Assembly: GCF_000189635.1 (NCBI RefSeq)
Contig: NW_002476149.1
Location: 186,001-250,000, forward strand
Length of the DNA: 64,000 nucleotides
Direction: 5' to 3'
Source of the DNA: Tetrahymena thermophila SB210
Taxonomy: Eukaryota > Ciliophora > Oligohymenophorea > Hymenostomatida > Tetrahymenidae
Below, one piece after another: positions 1 through 11,174 of this stretch. Position 1 is the first letter of the stretch. Each line of letters starts with the position of its first letter. The notes beneath the pieces are model-generated. The model worked only from the letters and a program-made list of their open reading frames with translations. It was not told where the DNA came from and searched no databases. Made by a program: the position numbers and the translations under genes.

Positions 1-34
1 AATAATTAAATTAATTCAAGATAACCAAAAGAAA

Positions 35-1018
35 ATGAAAATACACTTCCTTGTTCATATTTTTATTTTCATAAATTTGGGTTTAGTTATTTCTGATGAG
101 CTCACATTCGATATCCAAAGGGCTATGGATTTTTTATTCTACTAGAAGGTCTCTTACTGTCCATCCTAATCTATTGAACAATGGAACTGTGGTACTATTT
201 GTAAATTTCATGATGATATGAAAGATGTAAGAGTTTTAACTAATACCACTAATGCTGCTTAAGGTTATATTGGATATCACAATAATTACATCGTCATCGC
301 ATTCAGAGGGACATAATTAAATAAAAACTGGCTAAATAACTTCGATTTTATCAAAGTTGATTATCCTAAATGTTAAAAGTGTACTATACATAGAGGCTTT
401 TTTAGAACCTTTACTGATTTGAGTGATCAATTGTTTAAAAATCTTTAAGAGATGTTAATCAAATATCCTAATTCTTAAATAATAATTACAGGTCATTCAT
501 TAGGAGGGGCCGTTGCTACAATAGCAGCTGTCGAAATTTAAGATTACTTATTACAATAAAATAAAAATGATCTCATATCTGAGTTTTATACCTTTGGATA
601 ACCCAGAGTTGGAAACTAAGAATTTGTTGATTATTTTAATTCAATTTTTCCTTTTGCTTTGAGAATAGTTAATAATAAAGATATAGTTGTGCGTCTTCCT
701 ATGAGAATCTTTGGATATTCCCATATAGGTACTGAAATTTGGTTTGATTAAGAAAATAACTATACTATTTGCTCATTCTAAAGTGAAGATCCAAATTGCT
801 CTGTAAAATTCAATACAGGAAGTACTTCTGATCATGTAAAGTACCTAGATAATAGTACTAGTTGTACTGAATTTGATATGCAGTAAAATCCATAGTGCTA
901 TATTAATGGAGAAAACATATGTCCTCATTTATCTGATAATTAAGTCATAGAAAAAATGCTTCTAAAATAAGAAATACCAATCTATGACTCTCCACAAATT
1001 TAAACAAGCATTTAATGA
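35..1018 (+). CDS. Secreted class 3 (alpha/beta hydrolase) lipase
   Basis: Single-exon frame of 327 residues ending at TGA. It should hydrolyse acylglycerols outside the cell or in a secretory or digestive compartment. The first 20 or so residues (MKIHFLVHIFIFINLGLVIS) are a clear signal peptide, which supports this ATG. The lipase_3 nucleophile elbow GHSLGG lies at residues 153-158, with Ser155 as nucleophile. Asp216 in NNKDIVVRLP and His267 in SDHVKY complete a Ser-Asp-His triad with nearly the spacing of the fungal Rhizomucor lipase family (S144, D203, H257). The GYSH element typical of that family follows the Asp. Length is normal for a single-domain lipase. Many cysteines in the last third suggest disulfides in an exported protein. 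TAA and TAG occur throughout as Gln codons. Family assignment is firm; the substrate is not known. Confidence 0.93.
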
Positions 1019-1646
1019 TCAATTTTCCACTTATCTATCAAAAATTTATATTCATTTCTACTTTATATTTATTTATATACTTTGTATCAATCCATTTTAA
1101 ATAAATTGTTAGCTGTTAAATTTTAATTTATTTTTATTATAAATTATTAGTGAAAAAACTTCTCATCTCAATTTTTTTATCTTTAATGATTGTTTTTTAA
1201 TGCTCTAATAATTTTTTCTATTATTTTGATTAAATTTATCTTGCGCTGAGTTATAATTTTATATAATAAATTTTTAAAGTAAAATTTTTTTGATAGAAAT
1301 ATGTATCAAGAAAATAAAAAAATTGTAAATTAAAACTTCAGATAAATAATATCAAAAAAATAAAAATATTAAAAGATTGTTTTTAAAATTACAATTACTA
1401 TAGAAGAATTGCCATTACTTTATTATCAAGAAAACCTACAATAAAACTATTTAATTTTAATATTTTTTTAAAAAAATTAATTAATACAAAAAACAAAAAC
1501 TTTTTTTAAATTAATTTTTAATTTTTATTAATGCTACAAATTAATTATCGATTTTAAGTTATTCTTTTAAATTTATTTTATTTTTTTTTGTTTTGTTAAA
1601 TAATTTAAAATTTATTTAATTTACAAAATACAAAAGTGTAAATTTT
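1019..1646. other. AT-rich spacer between convergent genes
   Basis: This stretch holds the 3' flanks of the lipase gene and of the first surface-protein gene, which converge here. It is A/T homopolymer-rich and I see no coding frame, RNA gene or structured repeat. Confidence 0.6.
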
Positions 1647-2351
1647 TCAACACACATAAAGATAGATAATCAATATTTTGAAAAAGTTATCATTTTATTT
1701 TAATTAAGAAAAAAAATCATATTAGTGTGAAGAAAGAAAGAAAAAAATGGTAACCTCTAAGACTATTTTTGATGAGTTAGTTGATTTTTTTATATCTTAG
1801 GAGTTTTTTTTTACACATTACGTAAGATCATTCAAATATAATTACACAGTTTGATTTTTAGGACTACAATTTTTTTTAATACAAAATACTTTTTTATCTT
1901 GGTTATCATAACTGCTACAGAATTAGGCACAAATTTTTAAAGATTTGGCTTCAGCAATACAGTCAGTATCACCTTCCTTACATATTTTTTAACTATTTTA
2001 CATATCAAATAAATAACTTAGACAGCTCTCTGAATTTATTTAAGGGCTTAGAGGGTCATAAGTAGTACTTGATTTTAAACATTCTACCACATCATAATAA
2101 TAATTTTTCACTGAAATGTTACTCGGTTTGCACTTTTAAATAGTACAAATCGTATTAGCGTATTAATCTTAGCTGTTTTAATTAGCACATTATTATGTAC
2201 ACTTATTAAATGTACTAAGCTCAAGATAGCAATAAGAATTATCTTTTTCACAAACTTATTTATTCTTAAGTTCTATTATACACTAAGGATCTTGATTAAT
2301 TGCATTTGCAGTCAAAGTGAAGATAGCAAATAAAATGACAATTAACTTCAT
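1647..2351 (-). CDS. Cysteine-rich secreted surface protein, copy 1, altered C-terminus
   Basis: Intronless frame of 234 residues. It begins with a signal peptide (MKLIVILFAIFTLTANA) and has 16 spaced cysteines, matching the cysteine pattern of the copy at 4062-4694. Shared blocks include NQDPQC, the QQCANQNSQDQYANT region, the VVECL motif and GDTDCIA. The family looks like extracellular disulfide-bonded surface proteins; I cannot name a known fold. Copy 2 ends in a textbook GPI-attachment tail. Copy 1 has the same Ser/Asn-rich spacer and starts the hydrophobic tail (IVLEVTIFFFL) but then diverges and runs on about 30 residues to a later TGA, ending in a second hydrophobic stretch. Relative to copy 2, the aligned stop seems lost through a small indel near 1715-1735. 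Whether the GPI signal still works is uncertain. An unrecognised intron at the 3' end is an alternative. Confidence 0.75.
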
Positions 2352-4061
2352 TTCCAAAATTTATTTATCATTTAATTTATCATATTATTTTTAATTTTAG
2401 TAAATAAGATAGATAATTTAAAAGCTTTATTGAATCAGATATTGTTACAAAAATCTGATCCCTTATATGGATCATTAGGTCTATTAAATAATCTAATTAA
2501 ATCTAAATTTATTTTTTAAAATTCACTGAAAGAATTAATAATGAAATATATTTTTATCCAAAAAGGACTTAAAAATTAAGGTAATAAAGTAAAAATTGTA
2601 AGAATATCTTTTAATAATTTAAAATTATTAATTTTATTGATTTTATAGAAGTATTTTGATATAAATTATTCCATTTTTATTTAATGTTTTAATAAAATCA
2701 ATCAAACAATTAAAACATAAGAGTAAAAAACTCATCTTAAATTAATTTGAATATTATTTTGATTCTTATTAATTAAAATATAGACAGATTCCTCATTTTT
2801 AATTATTTGATCTTTCTCAACTTTTTTAGATTCTTCTTTAATATGAAGTATTTTTATCTTAATAGGAATCAAAAACTTATCAGAAAATGAATAAAATATA
2901 ATTTTAATTTTAGATTTGATAAAATTAAGTGTTTTCTGTCTGATTAGGAATTTTATTGTGTATTAAAAATAAGATAGCATTTGCTCAAATAACAAATAAA
3001 AAATGAAAAGTAATTTAATTCAATAATTTTTGTTTTATATGTTTATCATTTTAATGTATTTTTATGAATTTTTTTATTAGGATTTTATAAAATAACCATT
3101 TTAATATTAGAACTTGGTGGTTTCTATTGAAGAAATTAGATTATTTTAAAATTATTGAATTTTTAGGTAAAAATATAAATATATTTTTGATATTAAACTA
3201 AATAAACTTTTCTGGTCAGAGAATAAAATTAAATAGATAAAAAATTGCTTAAAAAAATAAAAAAATCATATTATATTACTTTTTCCTAAGTTAATAACCA
3301 CATCTGTTCAAATTGTTTGAAAATTTAGCGGTAGTTCAGCTAATTTTGTGTGTTTTATCAATTTTAACTGAAATGAGGTTCAAATTTTTAGGAATTATTG
3401 TGAGTAAAAATAAATTATTTCTTATTGAAAAGAACTATTTGAAAATTTTAATTTTATTAAAAAAATTTGCATTTTATCATTTTTTCAAAAATTTAGTTTA
3501 GAAAAAATTTTTTTTCAATTTATAAGGAATATCATTTATTGAAAATATTTTTTGGGTGATTTAATCTGGTCTAACATTACAAGTTCAAATATTACTAATA
3601 GACTTTTTTATTTTTTATTATTAAAGACAGTTTATTCAATAAAAAACAATAAATGGAAAATCAAATAGTAATATTTTGAATGGATTTTATTTTCTGAAAA
3701 TAAAATTTGCTTTCTAAATTTTTAATTATAAATAGAAATAAAAATATTAAAATTTACAAATAAAATGTTTGAGCTTTTAATTTTTCTATGATTCAACCAT
3801 ATTTGAGAGTAAAACAAATAAATTAAATGGTTTAATCTTTAATTTTATTTAAAAAGTTATTATTTACAATGGTTAAAAAAATATTTTGGTATAAAATTAT
3901 TTATTTAATTTTAAATAAAATACTCATTAATAAATACATAATATTTTGACTGCATAGATAATCATTCTTTTAAAAAAGTTATTGTAATAAAATACTAAAA
4001 TATATTTGAGTTGTTAAGATATATATAAAAAATTATTATTATTTTTATAATTTTGATCAAA
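2352..4061. other. Spacer between tandem paralogs with duplicated upstream region
   Basis: The 600 bases just upstream of copy 1 (about 2352-2970) resemble the region upstream of copy 2 (about 4695-5235), so the duplication unit includes 5' flanking DNA. Readable matches are around 2447-2505 against 4798-4858 and 2877-2965 against 5131-5225. The rest (about 2970-4061) is plain AT-rich sequence. A short frame at 3313-3501 lacks an ATG and coding character. Confidence 0.5.
2877..2965. promoter_or_regulatory. Upstream block conserved between the two surface-protein genes (copy 1)
   Basis: Beginning TTATCAGAAAATGAATAAAA, this block lies about 530-615 bases upstream of the copy 1 start and is matched at 5131-5235 upstream of copy 2 at nearly the same distance. 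Retention after coding divergence could mean a regulatory element or simply a recent duplication. Confidence 0.3.
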
Positions 4062-4694
4062 TCACATAAGAATGAATAAGGAAATGAACAAAATGGTAAT
4101 CTGTAATGCAATTATAGATGAATTGGTTGTTGAACCTCTTGAGTTGGTACTTGATTAACATTTTAAAAGGTCATTCAAAAATGATTGTACAATTTCATTT
4201 TTAGAACTGCAAGTATTTTTAACACAAGATAATCTTTAATCGTACCCATTTTAGCTCTTACAGGTTTAATAACAATCTTTTAAAGATTTAGCTGCAGCAA
4301 TACAGTCAGTATCACCTTACTTACATATAGTTTAAGAGGTTTCCATATTATTTAAGTAAGTTAGGCAATTTTCTGAGTTTATCTCAGGGCTTTTAGGGTC
4401 ATAAACAGTACTTGATTATAAGCATTCCACCACATCCCAATAAAAAGGTATCACTGTAGCGTTACTTGATTTACAATTATTAATAACACAAAGTGTATTA
4501 GCATATTAATCTTAACTGTTTTAATCAGCACATTATTATATACACTTATTAAAGTTACCAAGCTACAGAGAACATAAAGAATCGTTTTCTTTGCAAACTT
4601 ATTTATTTTTAAGGTCTACAAGACATTAGGGATCTTGATTAGTTGCGTTTACAACCAAAGCAAAGATAGCAAATAAAAAGATGATTAATTTCAT
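4062..4694 (-). CDS. Cysteine-rich GPI-anchored surface protein, copy 2
   Basis: Intronless frame of 210 residues. A signal peptide (MKLIIFLFAIFALVVNA) is followed by a mature region with 16 cysteines. The C-terminus has a Ser/Thr/Asn-rich stretch (SSTNSRGSTTNSS) and then an uncharged hydrophobic tail (IIALQITILFISLFILM) ending at TGA: the arrangement of a GPI-transamidase signal, so the protein should sit on the outer face of the plasma or ciliary membrane. It is the tandem paralog of the gene at 1647-2351, with collinear cysteines and shared blocks (NQDPQC, GDTDCIA, VVECL). Ciliates carry many variable GPI-anchored surface proteins; this pair would fit such a set, but that is inference. No enzyme motif is visible. 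Confidence 0.85.
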
Positions 4695-6965
4695 TTTCAA
4701 AATTTATTTTTTTCTCAATTTATTTTTGAATTTATTTTATTTGATTATAATAATAAGTAAGATTGAGTTTTTAATATTTTAATTGACCAAATAGTCTTAT
4801 AAAAATCTGATGCCTTATCTGTCTGATTAGGTGTGTTTGATTATCTAATTTGATGTAAATTTGTTATCAAAAATAAAAGAAAGAAAATTTAAAAGTATCT
4901 TTATAAAAATTTTCTCAAAAATTAATAAGCCTGATAGAAATAATAGTAAAAATGTATTTTGGTTTGTTAAATTAATTGTATTTATTTATTCAAATAGTAT
5001 AAGCTTAAATAATTAATTATATTAACTCAAAATTATATTTAATTGTTAATGAATAGAGAAAAGTTATTATAAATATTTCTTAAATCATATTATTACAAAA
5101 TTAAGATAGAAATTTTTAATTAATATAAAATTTATCAGAAAATGAAAAGATATAATTACTGTCTTAGATTTTATAAAAATAAATTCATACTACCTGATCA
5201 GAGATTTCATTTTATATTAAAAATAGTAAATTTGTGTTTTCTGTTAAATAAATTTTGTTTTCTGAACATTATTGACTTAATTAGAAAAGATATAAATTTA
5301 CTTCTGATGTAATATTGTATTTAAATAAGATACTTTTTTCTGTTCGGATAGATTAAGAAAAATATAAAAAAAGAATATTTATTATTTGTAAAATAAGTAA
5401 ATAGGAAATAAAAATTATCACATTGATCAATTTAAATGTAAAATTTTAATGTAAACATGTATTAACAAATTAAATGAAAAAATTCAGTTATTTTAATAAT
5501 TTAATTCAAATTAAGTTAAATAAATATTTTTAAGTTTTTTAGTAAAATTTTATGTTTTTATAATCTTTTGTTCTTTTAAAATTCCATGCATTTTATTAAT
5601 AAACTAATTAATATTTAATATTAAATTAAATTCAAAAAATAAAAATTAATTTAGAAGAGCTTAATAAGGCTATTAAATAATATATTCAGAATAAAGAGAT
5701 CAAGTGTATTACAAAATATATCACTACTGCTTACTTCTTAATGATAGAATTACCTGAAAGATATAAAACCTTCAATATTTAAAATTGTATAAATACATTT
5801 AGGAATATTTATATTTGAAAAAAAAATATTTTACATTTTAGTAAATACTAAGAAGATAATTAATTTATTAAAATAAATAAGATTTTTGAGTATTTTGTTT
5901 GCTTATCTGATTCAAAATAATTAAAATTTTTATTTTAAATTAAAATTATTTGTTTTACTATTTAAAATAAATATCTTTAACACTTAATATATTAAAGTAG
6001 GATGGATCAATATAAGAGGAAAATAATTTATTGAAGCTTTTATTGTAAAGTACAAGGTTCCAACTCTAAATAATAGTCTCCCTAAAATTTTTTATTTTTA
6101 GTTACTTTCATATTTTAATTTAAAAATCTTATTTAAATTTTATGTTGCCAAATATATTTTAATTTGATTTTTGTTTAAATATACATCAATTCACATTAAA
6201 TTGCAATAATTTTATTTATTTTAATTTACTTTATTTCACTTCAAAACTTATCTTTATATCATCTCTTTTTCAATTAAAATTTTATTTGGTATTTGTAGAA
6301 GTTTGTTGGTCACATAAAAGTTAGACCTTACAAGAAGCAAAAAGTTAACTTAAAATTTTGCAAACTATTAAGGAGAAGTGAAAAAGTCAAAAATTAAGGG
6401 GAAAGGGTGAAAAATAAAGGTTACTAAGACCAAGTTAAAGTTAAAAAATCTATTTTTAAATAAATTTCTTGTCAGCAGAATATTTACATACAAAAGAAGC
6501 TATTGCCATAATATATTCAGAATAACTCGAAAGTCGAAGAAAATGAAAATATTACGAATTTGTTGAGCTCTTTAAATAACTTTTTTTCTTCTTTTTCTGC
6601 CATTTTCTATTAGTATAAATTGTATGTTTCTGGTATCTAAATTATTTTTAAATAAACTGGATATTCAAACTAATTTTTATATTATTTCTCTTTAAAATAT
6701 TTTTTTATACTATTTAATAAAATTATATTGAACTAATTTTTTGTATTCAGATTATTTGCTTTTAGTTAACCATTAATAAGAGCACAGTTATTTATTTATT
6801 TTAAAAAAATAAAATATTTTTATATACTACATACAAATACTTATTTAGATTATAATTTTACAAATTAAAATATTTGTTTGAATCACAATAAAATAATTTA
6901 ATATTCTTGACATTGATATATTTTTACTAAATTTAATTAAATTCTTTTAAAAAAAGAATATTCGT
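4695..6965. other. Long spacer with duplicated 5' flank and coding-like remnants
   Basis: The first 550 bases are the duplicated upstream region of the paralog pair. Two islands further on look like former exons. One at about 5636-5815 gives a frame containing EELNKAIKQYIQNKEIK and ends at TGA but has no ATG. Another at about 6310-6640 is less AT-rich. A block at 5669-5696 (GCTATT..ATATTCAGAATAA) recurs at 6497-6523, so the islands may be related. Neither can be built into a gene. Confidence 0.4.
5131..5235. promoter_or_regulatory. Upstream block conserved between the two surface-protein genes (copy 2)
   Basis: Beginning TTTATCAGAAAATGAAAAGA, this is the counterpart of 2877-2965. It lies about 440-540 bases upstream of the copy 2 start. 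Function is not shown. Confidence 0.3.
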
Positions 6966-9900
6966 TCAATTATGGTTAATATTATAGAAGAAACCTTTTT
7001 TGCTCATCAGTTCATCATATTTACCTTATTCCACAATTTTTCCTTCTTGCAAAACAAAGATAACATCTGAATCTTTGATAGTGTTAATCCTGTGAGCAAT
7101 TGTTATACTTGTTTTATTTTTTAAAATTTCTACAAGAGCTTATTACAAAATTGCTTCATTATCTTGATCTAGTGCGCTTGTGGCTTCATCGAGTAGCATT
7201 ATTTTAGGATTTTTTAAAATAGCTCTTGCAACTGCAACTCTTTGTTTTTAACCACCACTTATTTAGCTACCTTTGATACCTACTTTTCTATCAAATCCAG
7301 AAGCTGAAATTTGGGTTTAGTCTCCGTTTTGCAAATCTTCTTACCTCTTCTCATTTCCCTCTATAAAGTGGATAGCATTAGCTTATATTGCTGCCCTACG
7401 TATATCATCAAAAGTAGCATCTGATGTGTTATATTTAATGTTTTCTTTAAATGAATCATCAAAAAGGATGGGATCCTAAAATACTACTCCAAAATTAGAT
7501 CTAAGAGAGGATATGTCATATTATCTGATATCAACTCCATCAATTGTAATTTGACCAGTAAAGTCATCATAAAATCTAAGTAGGATTTAAATAATTGTTG
7601 ACTTGCCGCAGCCACTTGGGCCAACAAATGCTATATGCTATCCTTGATTAATTTTGAAAGAAAGATTTTTAAAGACAGGAGTGTCGCGAGTTGGGTATTA
7701 GAAAGTAACATTATCAAAAACAATTTAACCATGTGATGTTAATTTTAAGGATTGAGGAGAGTAAACTCTTTAATGAAATTAAATTTCATCTTCAGAGTCA
7801 AGTATTTTAAAAATATTTCTTGCAGAAGCTTTTGCAGCTGTAACATCTCCAACGAAGGCATTGTTATTTCCCATACCAAATCCAGCAAACAAAATACAAA
7901 ACATTGAGACGTACATTTCTTTAATGGATACGCCGTAATCTCTCACAAAGTAGGCAGATACATAAAATATGAGTGCATAAATTCCAAACATACAGAATTA
8001 AGAAATGCCAAACATTAACCCTGAAATAATTGATTTCTTTTTCATTCCTTAAGCAGGATTTTAAAGTTGTTAATCCATCATTTCCATAATTTTTAATTCA
8101 TTAGCAAAAGAAGCCACAGTTCTTATATTAGTAACTGCGTCTGTTACAATATTTCCACTTCCTTTGTAAGCCTATTATATAAAATAAAATTACTAATTAC
8201 TTTTAATTATTTTAAAAAGATGTTTACTTTATCTGTTTAGTCACTGAATCCTTCAGTAAATTTAACTTATAAAGCTCCAGCAATTATCATAGCAGGCATG
8301 CAGCCCAATCCTACTAAAGTTACTCTCCATGAAAAGACAAAGGCAATTATCAAACCTGAAAGCAAAGTACTTAGATTTTGAAATTATATAGATATTACAT
8401 TAGTTGTTAGGATATTTATAATTTAGCAATCTGAAGAGAGCTTGGAAGATAAAGTGCCAGGAGTGTTAGAAGCTTCATCAAACCAAGCACAAGGCATTCT
8501 CAGCATCTTTTTGAAAGTTTCTTGACGAAGTCTTAGAGTAAGACCTTCTCCAACTCTGTTGAAAAGATGTAATTGTACTGTATATAAGATTAAAGATCCA
8601 ATAGCTAAAAGTAAGAAGTAAAGAGAAAGACGATTAACTTCATCTATAAAATCATTTTCTTAAGGCTAAGAGAGAGTTGATATGAAGTTACCTAAAATAA
8701 GCCCAGCCAATGGAAACAGTATACCGGAGGCCAGCGTTATTACTAAAGCAAAAATAAGCCATTTTTATTCTGGTTAATTCATTTTTAGCAATCTTGAAGC
8801 AAAGGCTTTATCTTCTTTCTCTTCTTTCTTTTTTTATTCTTTCTTTTATTGTGCAATCTGTTCATCAGTTAGTTCAATTTCCTCAGCTTTTTCTTCGTTT
8901 TTCATTTCGATTATGCATTGATCATTTTTATTCACAGGCTGTGATTTATTGAAACTTGCTCTTAAAGGTAAGTTATTTTCATTCATTTTACTTGATTATT
9001 TTCTTACAATTTAGATTTCTTGTAATTCGCCATTTTAATTATTTTCATCATGGAAAACTTAATTTTTTGCTAAACCTGCAAATTTGCCATTAGGTTTGTT
9101 GATCAACTCTTAGAAGCTTCCTTATTCTATAATTTAACCTTCATCAATAACAAATATGTGATTGGAATTTTTAACAGTCATTAATCTATGAGCTATAACA
9201 ATTGTAGTTCTTCCATTCGAAACATGATCAAGAGTTTCTTATATTTCTCTTTCATTTTTTCTGTCTAAAGCACTAGTAGCTTCATCAAGCAAGAGAATCT
9301 TGGGATTTTTTAAAATAGCTCTTGCTATACATATTCTTTACTTTTAACCTCCTGATAATTGATTTCCTGCGTTTCCTACATAAGTGTCAAGACCTTTTTC
9401 AAGCTTTTATACAAACTCCCAAGCATTGGCTTACTTAAGAGATTCAATCATTTCAGACTCAGTAGCATCTAAGTTACCAAATTATAAATTTTCTCTTACA
9501 GTAGCAGCAAATAATACTGGTTCTTAACCAACATATCTTTTATTTTATAAATTAATTGTAAACAATTATTTTAATAAAGTTAATTTACCCTATCTGGTTT
9601 CTCATCCACTTCAAGCTTAATTCTTTAACGTTAATACCATCTAAATAAACTTCACCTTCTTGAGGATCATAAAATCTTTCAATTAATTACATAATTGTCG
9701 ATTTTCCGCAACCTGACTCACCAACAAGAGCAGTCTTTTGATTTGGTTAGACTTAGAAAGATATATTTTTTAAAGTCTTTACATCTGACTTAGTAGGATA
9801 AGAGAAAGAAACATTCTTGAATTCAAATTTTCCAAGTAAATTAGAAATTTTTTTGGCATTAGGAATATCCTTAATTAAGGGAACTCTATCGAGAACAGCA

Positions 9901-11174
9901 AATACTTCTACAGCTGCTTGCTATCCTTTCATAAAATCTTTAATGCAAGGAGTAGCTTAGCCAAGAGAAAAACCACCAGTTAGAATTGAGAAAAAGCAAA
10001 CCATTACATCACCACTAGTATAAGCGCGATCATAAATAGAATTTTCGGTTTCGTTATTTATGAGCTTGCCTCCATACCAAAAGCTCAAAGAGTATGCTAA
10101 AAACATGCAACAAAAAGTGATACCTATTTGCAATTAAAATAGAAAAATTATAATTTTAATTTAGATAAAGATTTTAAAATTAAATAAAACTAAAGAAATG
10201 ATTTATTAATAGTATTATTACCTACTCCTAATCCAGTAACCATACTGAATTTTACATTAGTCTTGTAAGCCTAAATAATTTTTTAGGAGTAATTTTTTAG
10301 CTCATAATCTTCTCCATTCAAGCTCTTAATAGTTTTTACAGCGTTGAGTGCTTATTCTGCTACTCCACCTGCAGAGGTATAGGCCTATTAACTGACTTAT
10401 TCAGCTTTTTTCATAACTACTGCAACAATCATACCACCTGCAAAGATAATTGGAATAGTAGCAGAAACTACTAAACTCATAAGCCATCCCCTAAGATAAG
10501 CAACAATGAAACCTCCAAAAAACATTGAAATAGTAGTAATAAATGTAGCAACTTTATCACTTATTGCACCTTATTTTATTTAAATGCATATTAAAATCCT
10601 TTCAAATGAAAAAATTACATTAAAATTTTAATAAATAAATTACCTTGTATTGCAAAACATTCAGTAGCTATTTTAGTTGCAAGCTAGTTAGGATTATTTT
10701 TATCAAACCATCCTATTTCTTGCTTCAATATAGCTTAAAAGTAATACTTTCTGTAGCAAATTGCTTGCTTTTCTCCTGTGTACTACCAACAAGCTATTTA
10801 AATCTAAATTTAAAATTTTTGAAAATTAATAAAATAAATAAAATTTATGTTTTTTATTTTACCGCGCTTACAGCCAAAGAAAGAGCTCCAATAATTGCAA
10901 ACCACATAGCTTAAACAGAAGCATTATGGATTAAACCGTCAAATCCAGAAGTTGGGCTAAATTAATCAACCATTTAACCAAAAATAAATGACCAAGCAGG
11001 AAATGAAAAACCATTGATAACTGCTGCTATCGCACCCGTAATCATAAGGCATTTATCTGTAAAAGTGGCAAACCTAAATAGTGAAAAGTATGGTACTTTT
11101 GGTTTTTCCTCTTCTTTCTTTTTATCTTTCTAAGAATCTTATACTAATTCTTATTTAGTATGTTAGTCTGACAT
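6966..11174 (-). CDS. P-glycoprotein-type ABC transporter (ABCB full transporter)
   Basis: Six exons on the minus strand: 10863-11174, 10644-10803, 10222-10569, 9589-10123, 8228-9536 and 6966-8171. They join in phase to 1,289 residues, the usual length of MDR/P-gp exporters. The layout is TMD1-NBD1-TMD2-NBD2. NBD1 has Walker [10 protein letters not shown] at 408-416, signature LSGGQKQR at 512-519 and Walker [16 protein letters not shown]2 has Walker [10 protein letters not shown] at about 1072-1080, signature ISGGQKQR near 1192 and [12 protein letters not shown]. Both catalytic glutamates are present, so both sites look hydrolytic. TMD1 contains the WWYTGEKQ and EIGWFD blocks typical of type IV exporters. 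A charged, Lys/Glu-rich linker joins the halves. Such proteins export lipids or hydrophobic compounds across the plasma or vacuolar membrane; the substrate cannot be read from sequence. Introns are 52-98 bases. The ATG at 11174 is the first in frame. Confidence 0.95.

Noticed and set aside
3313-3501. 62-codon plus-strand frame
   Set aside because: It begins at TTG with no ATG, uses A/T-driven codons (Lys, Leu, Ile, Phe) and sits in spacer DNA. With TGA as the only stop, such frames are expected by chance.
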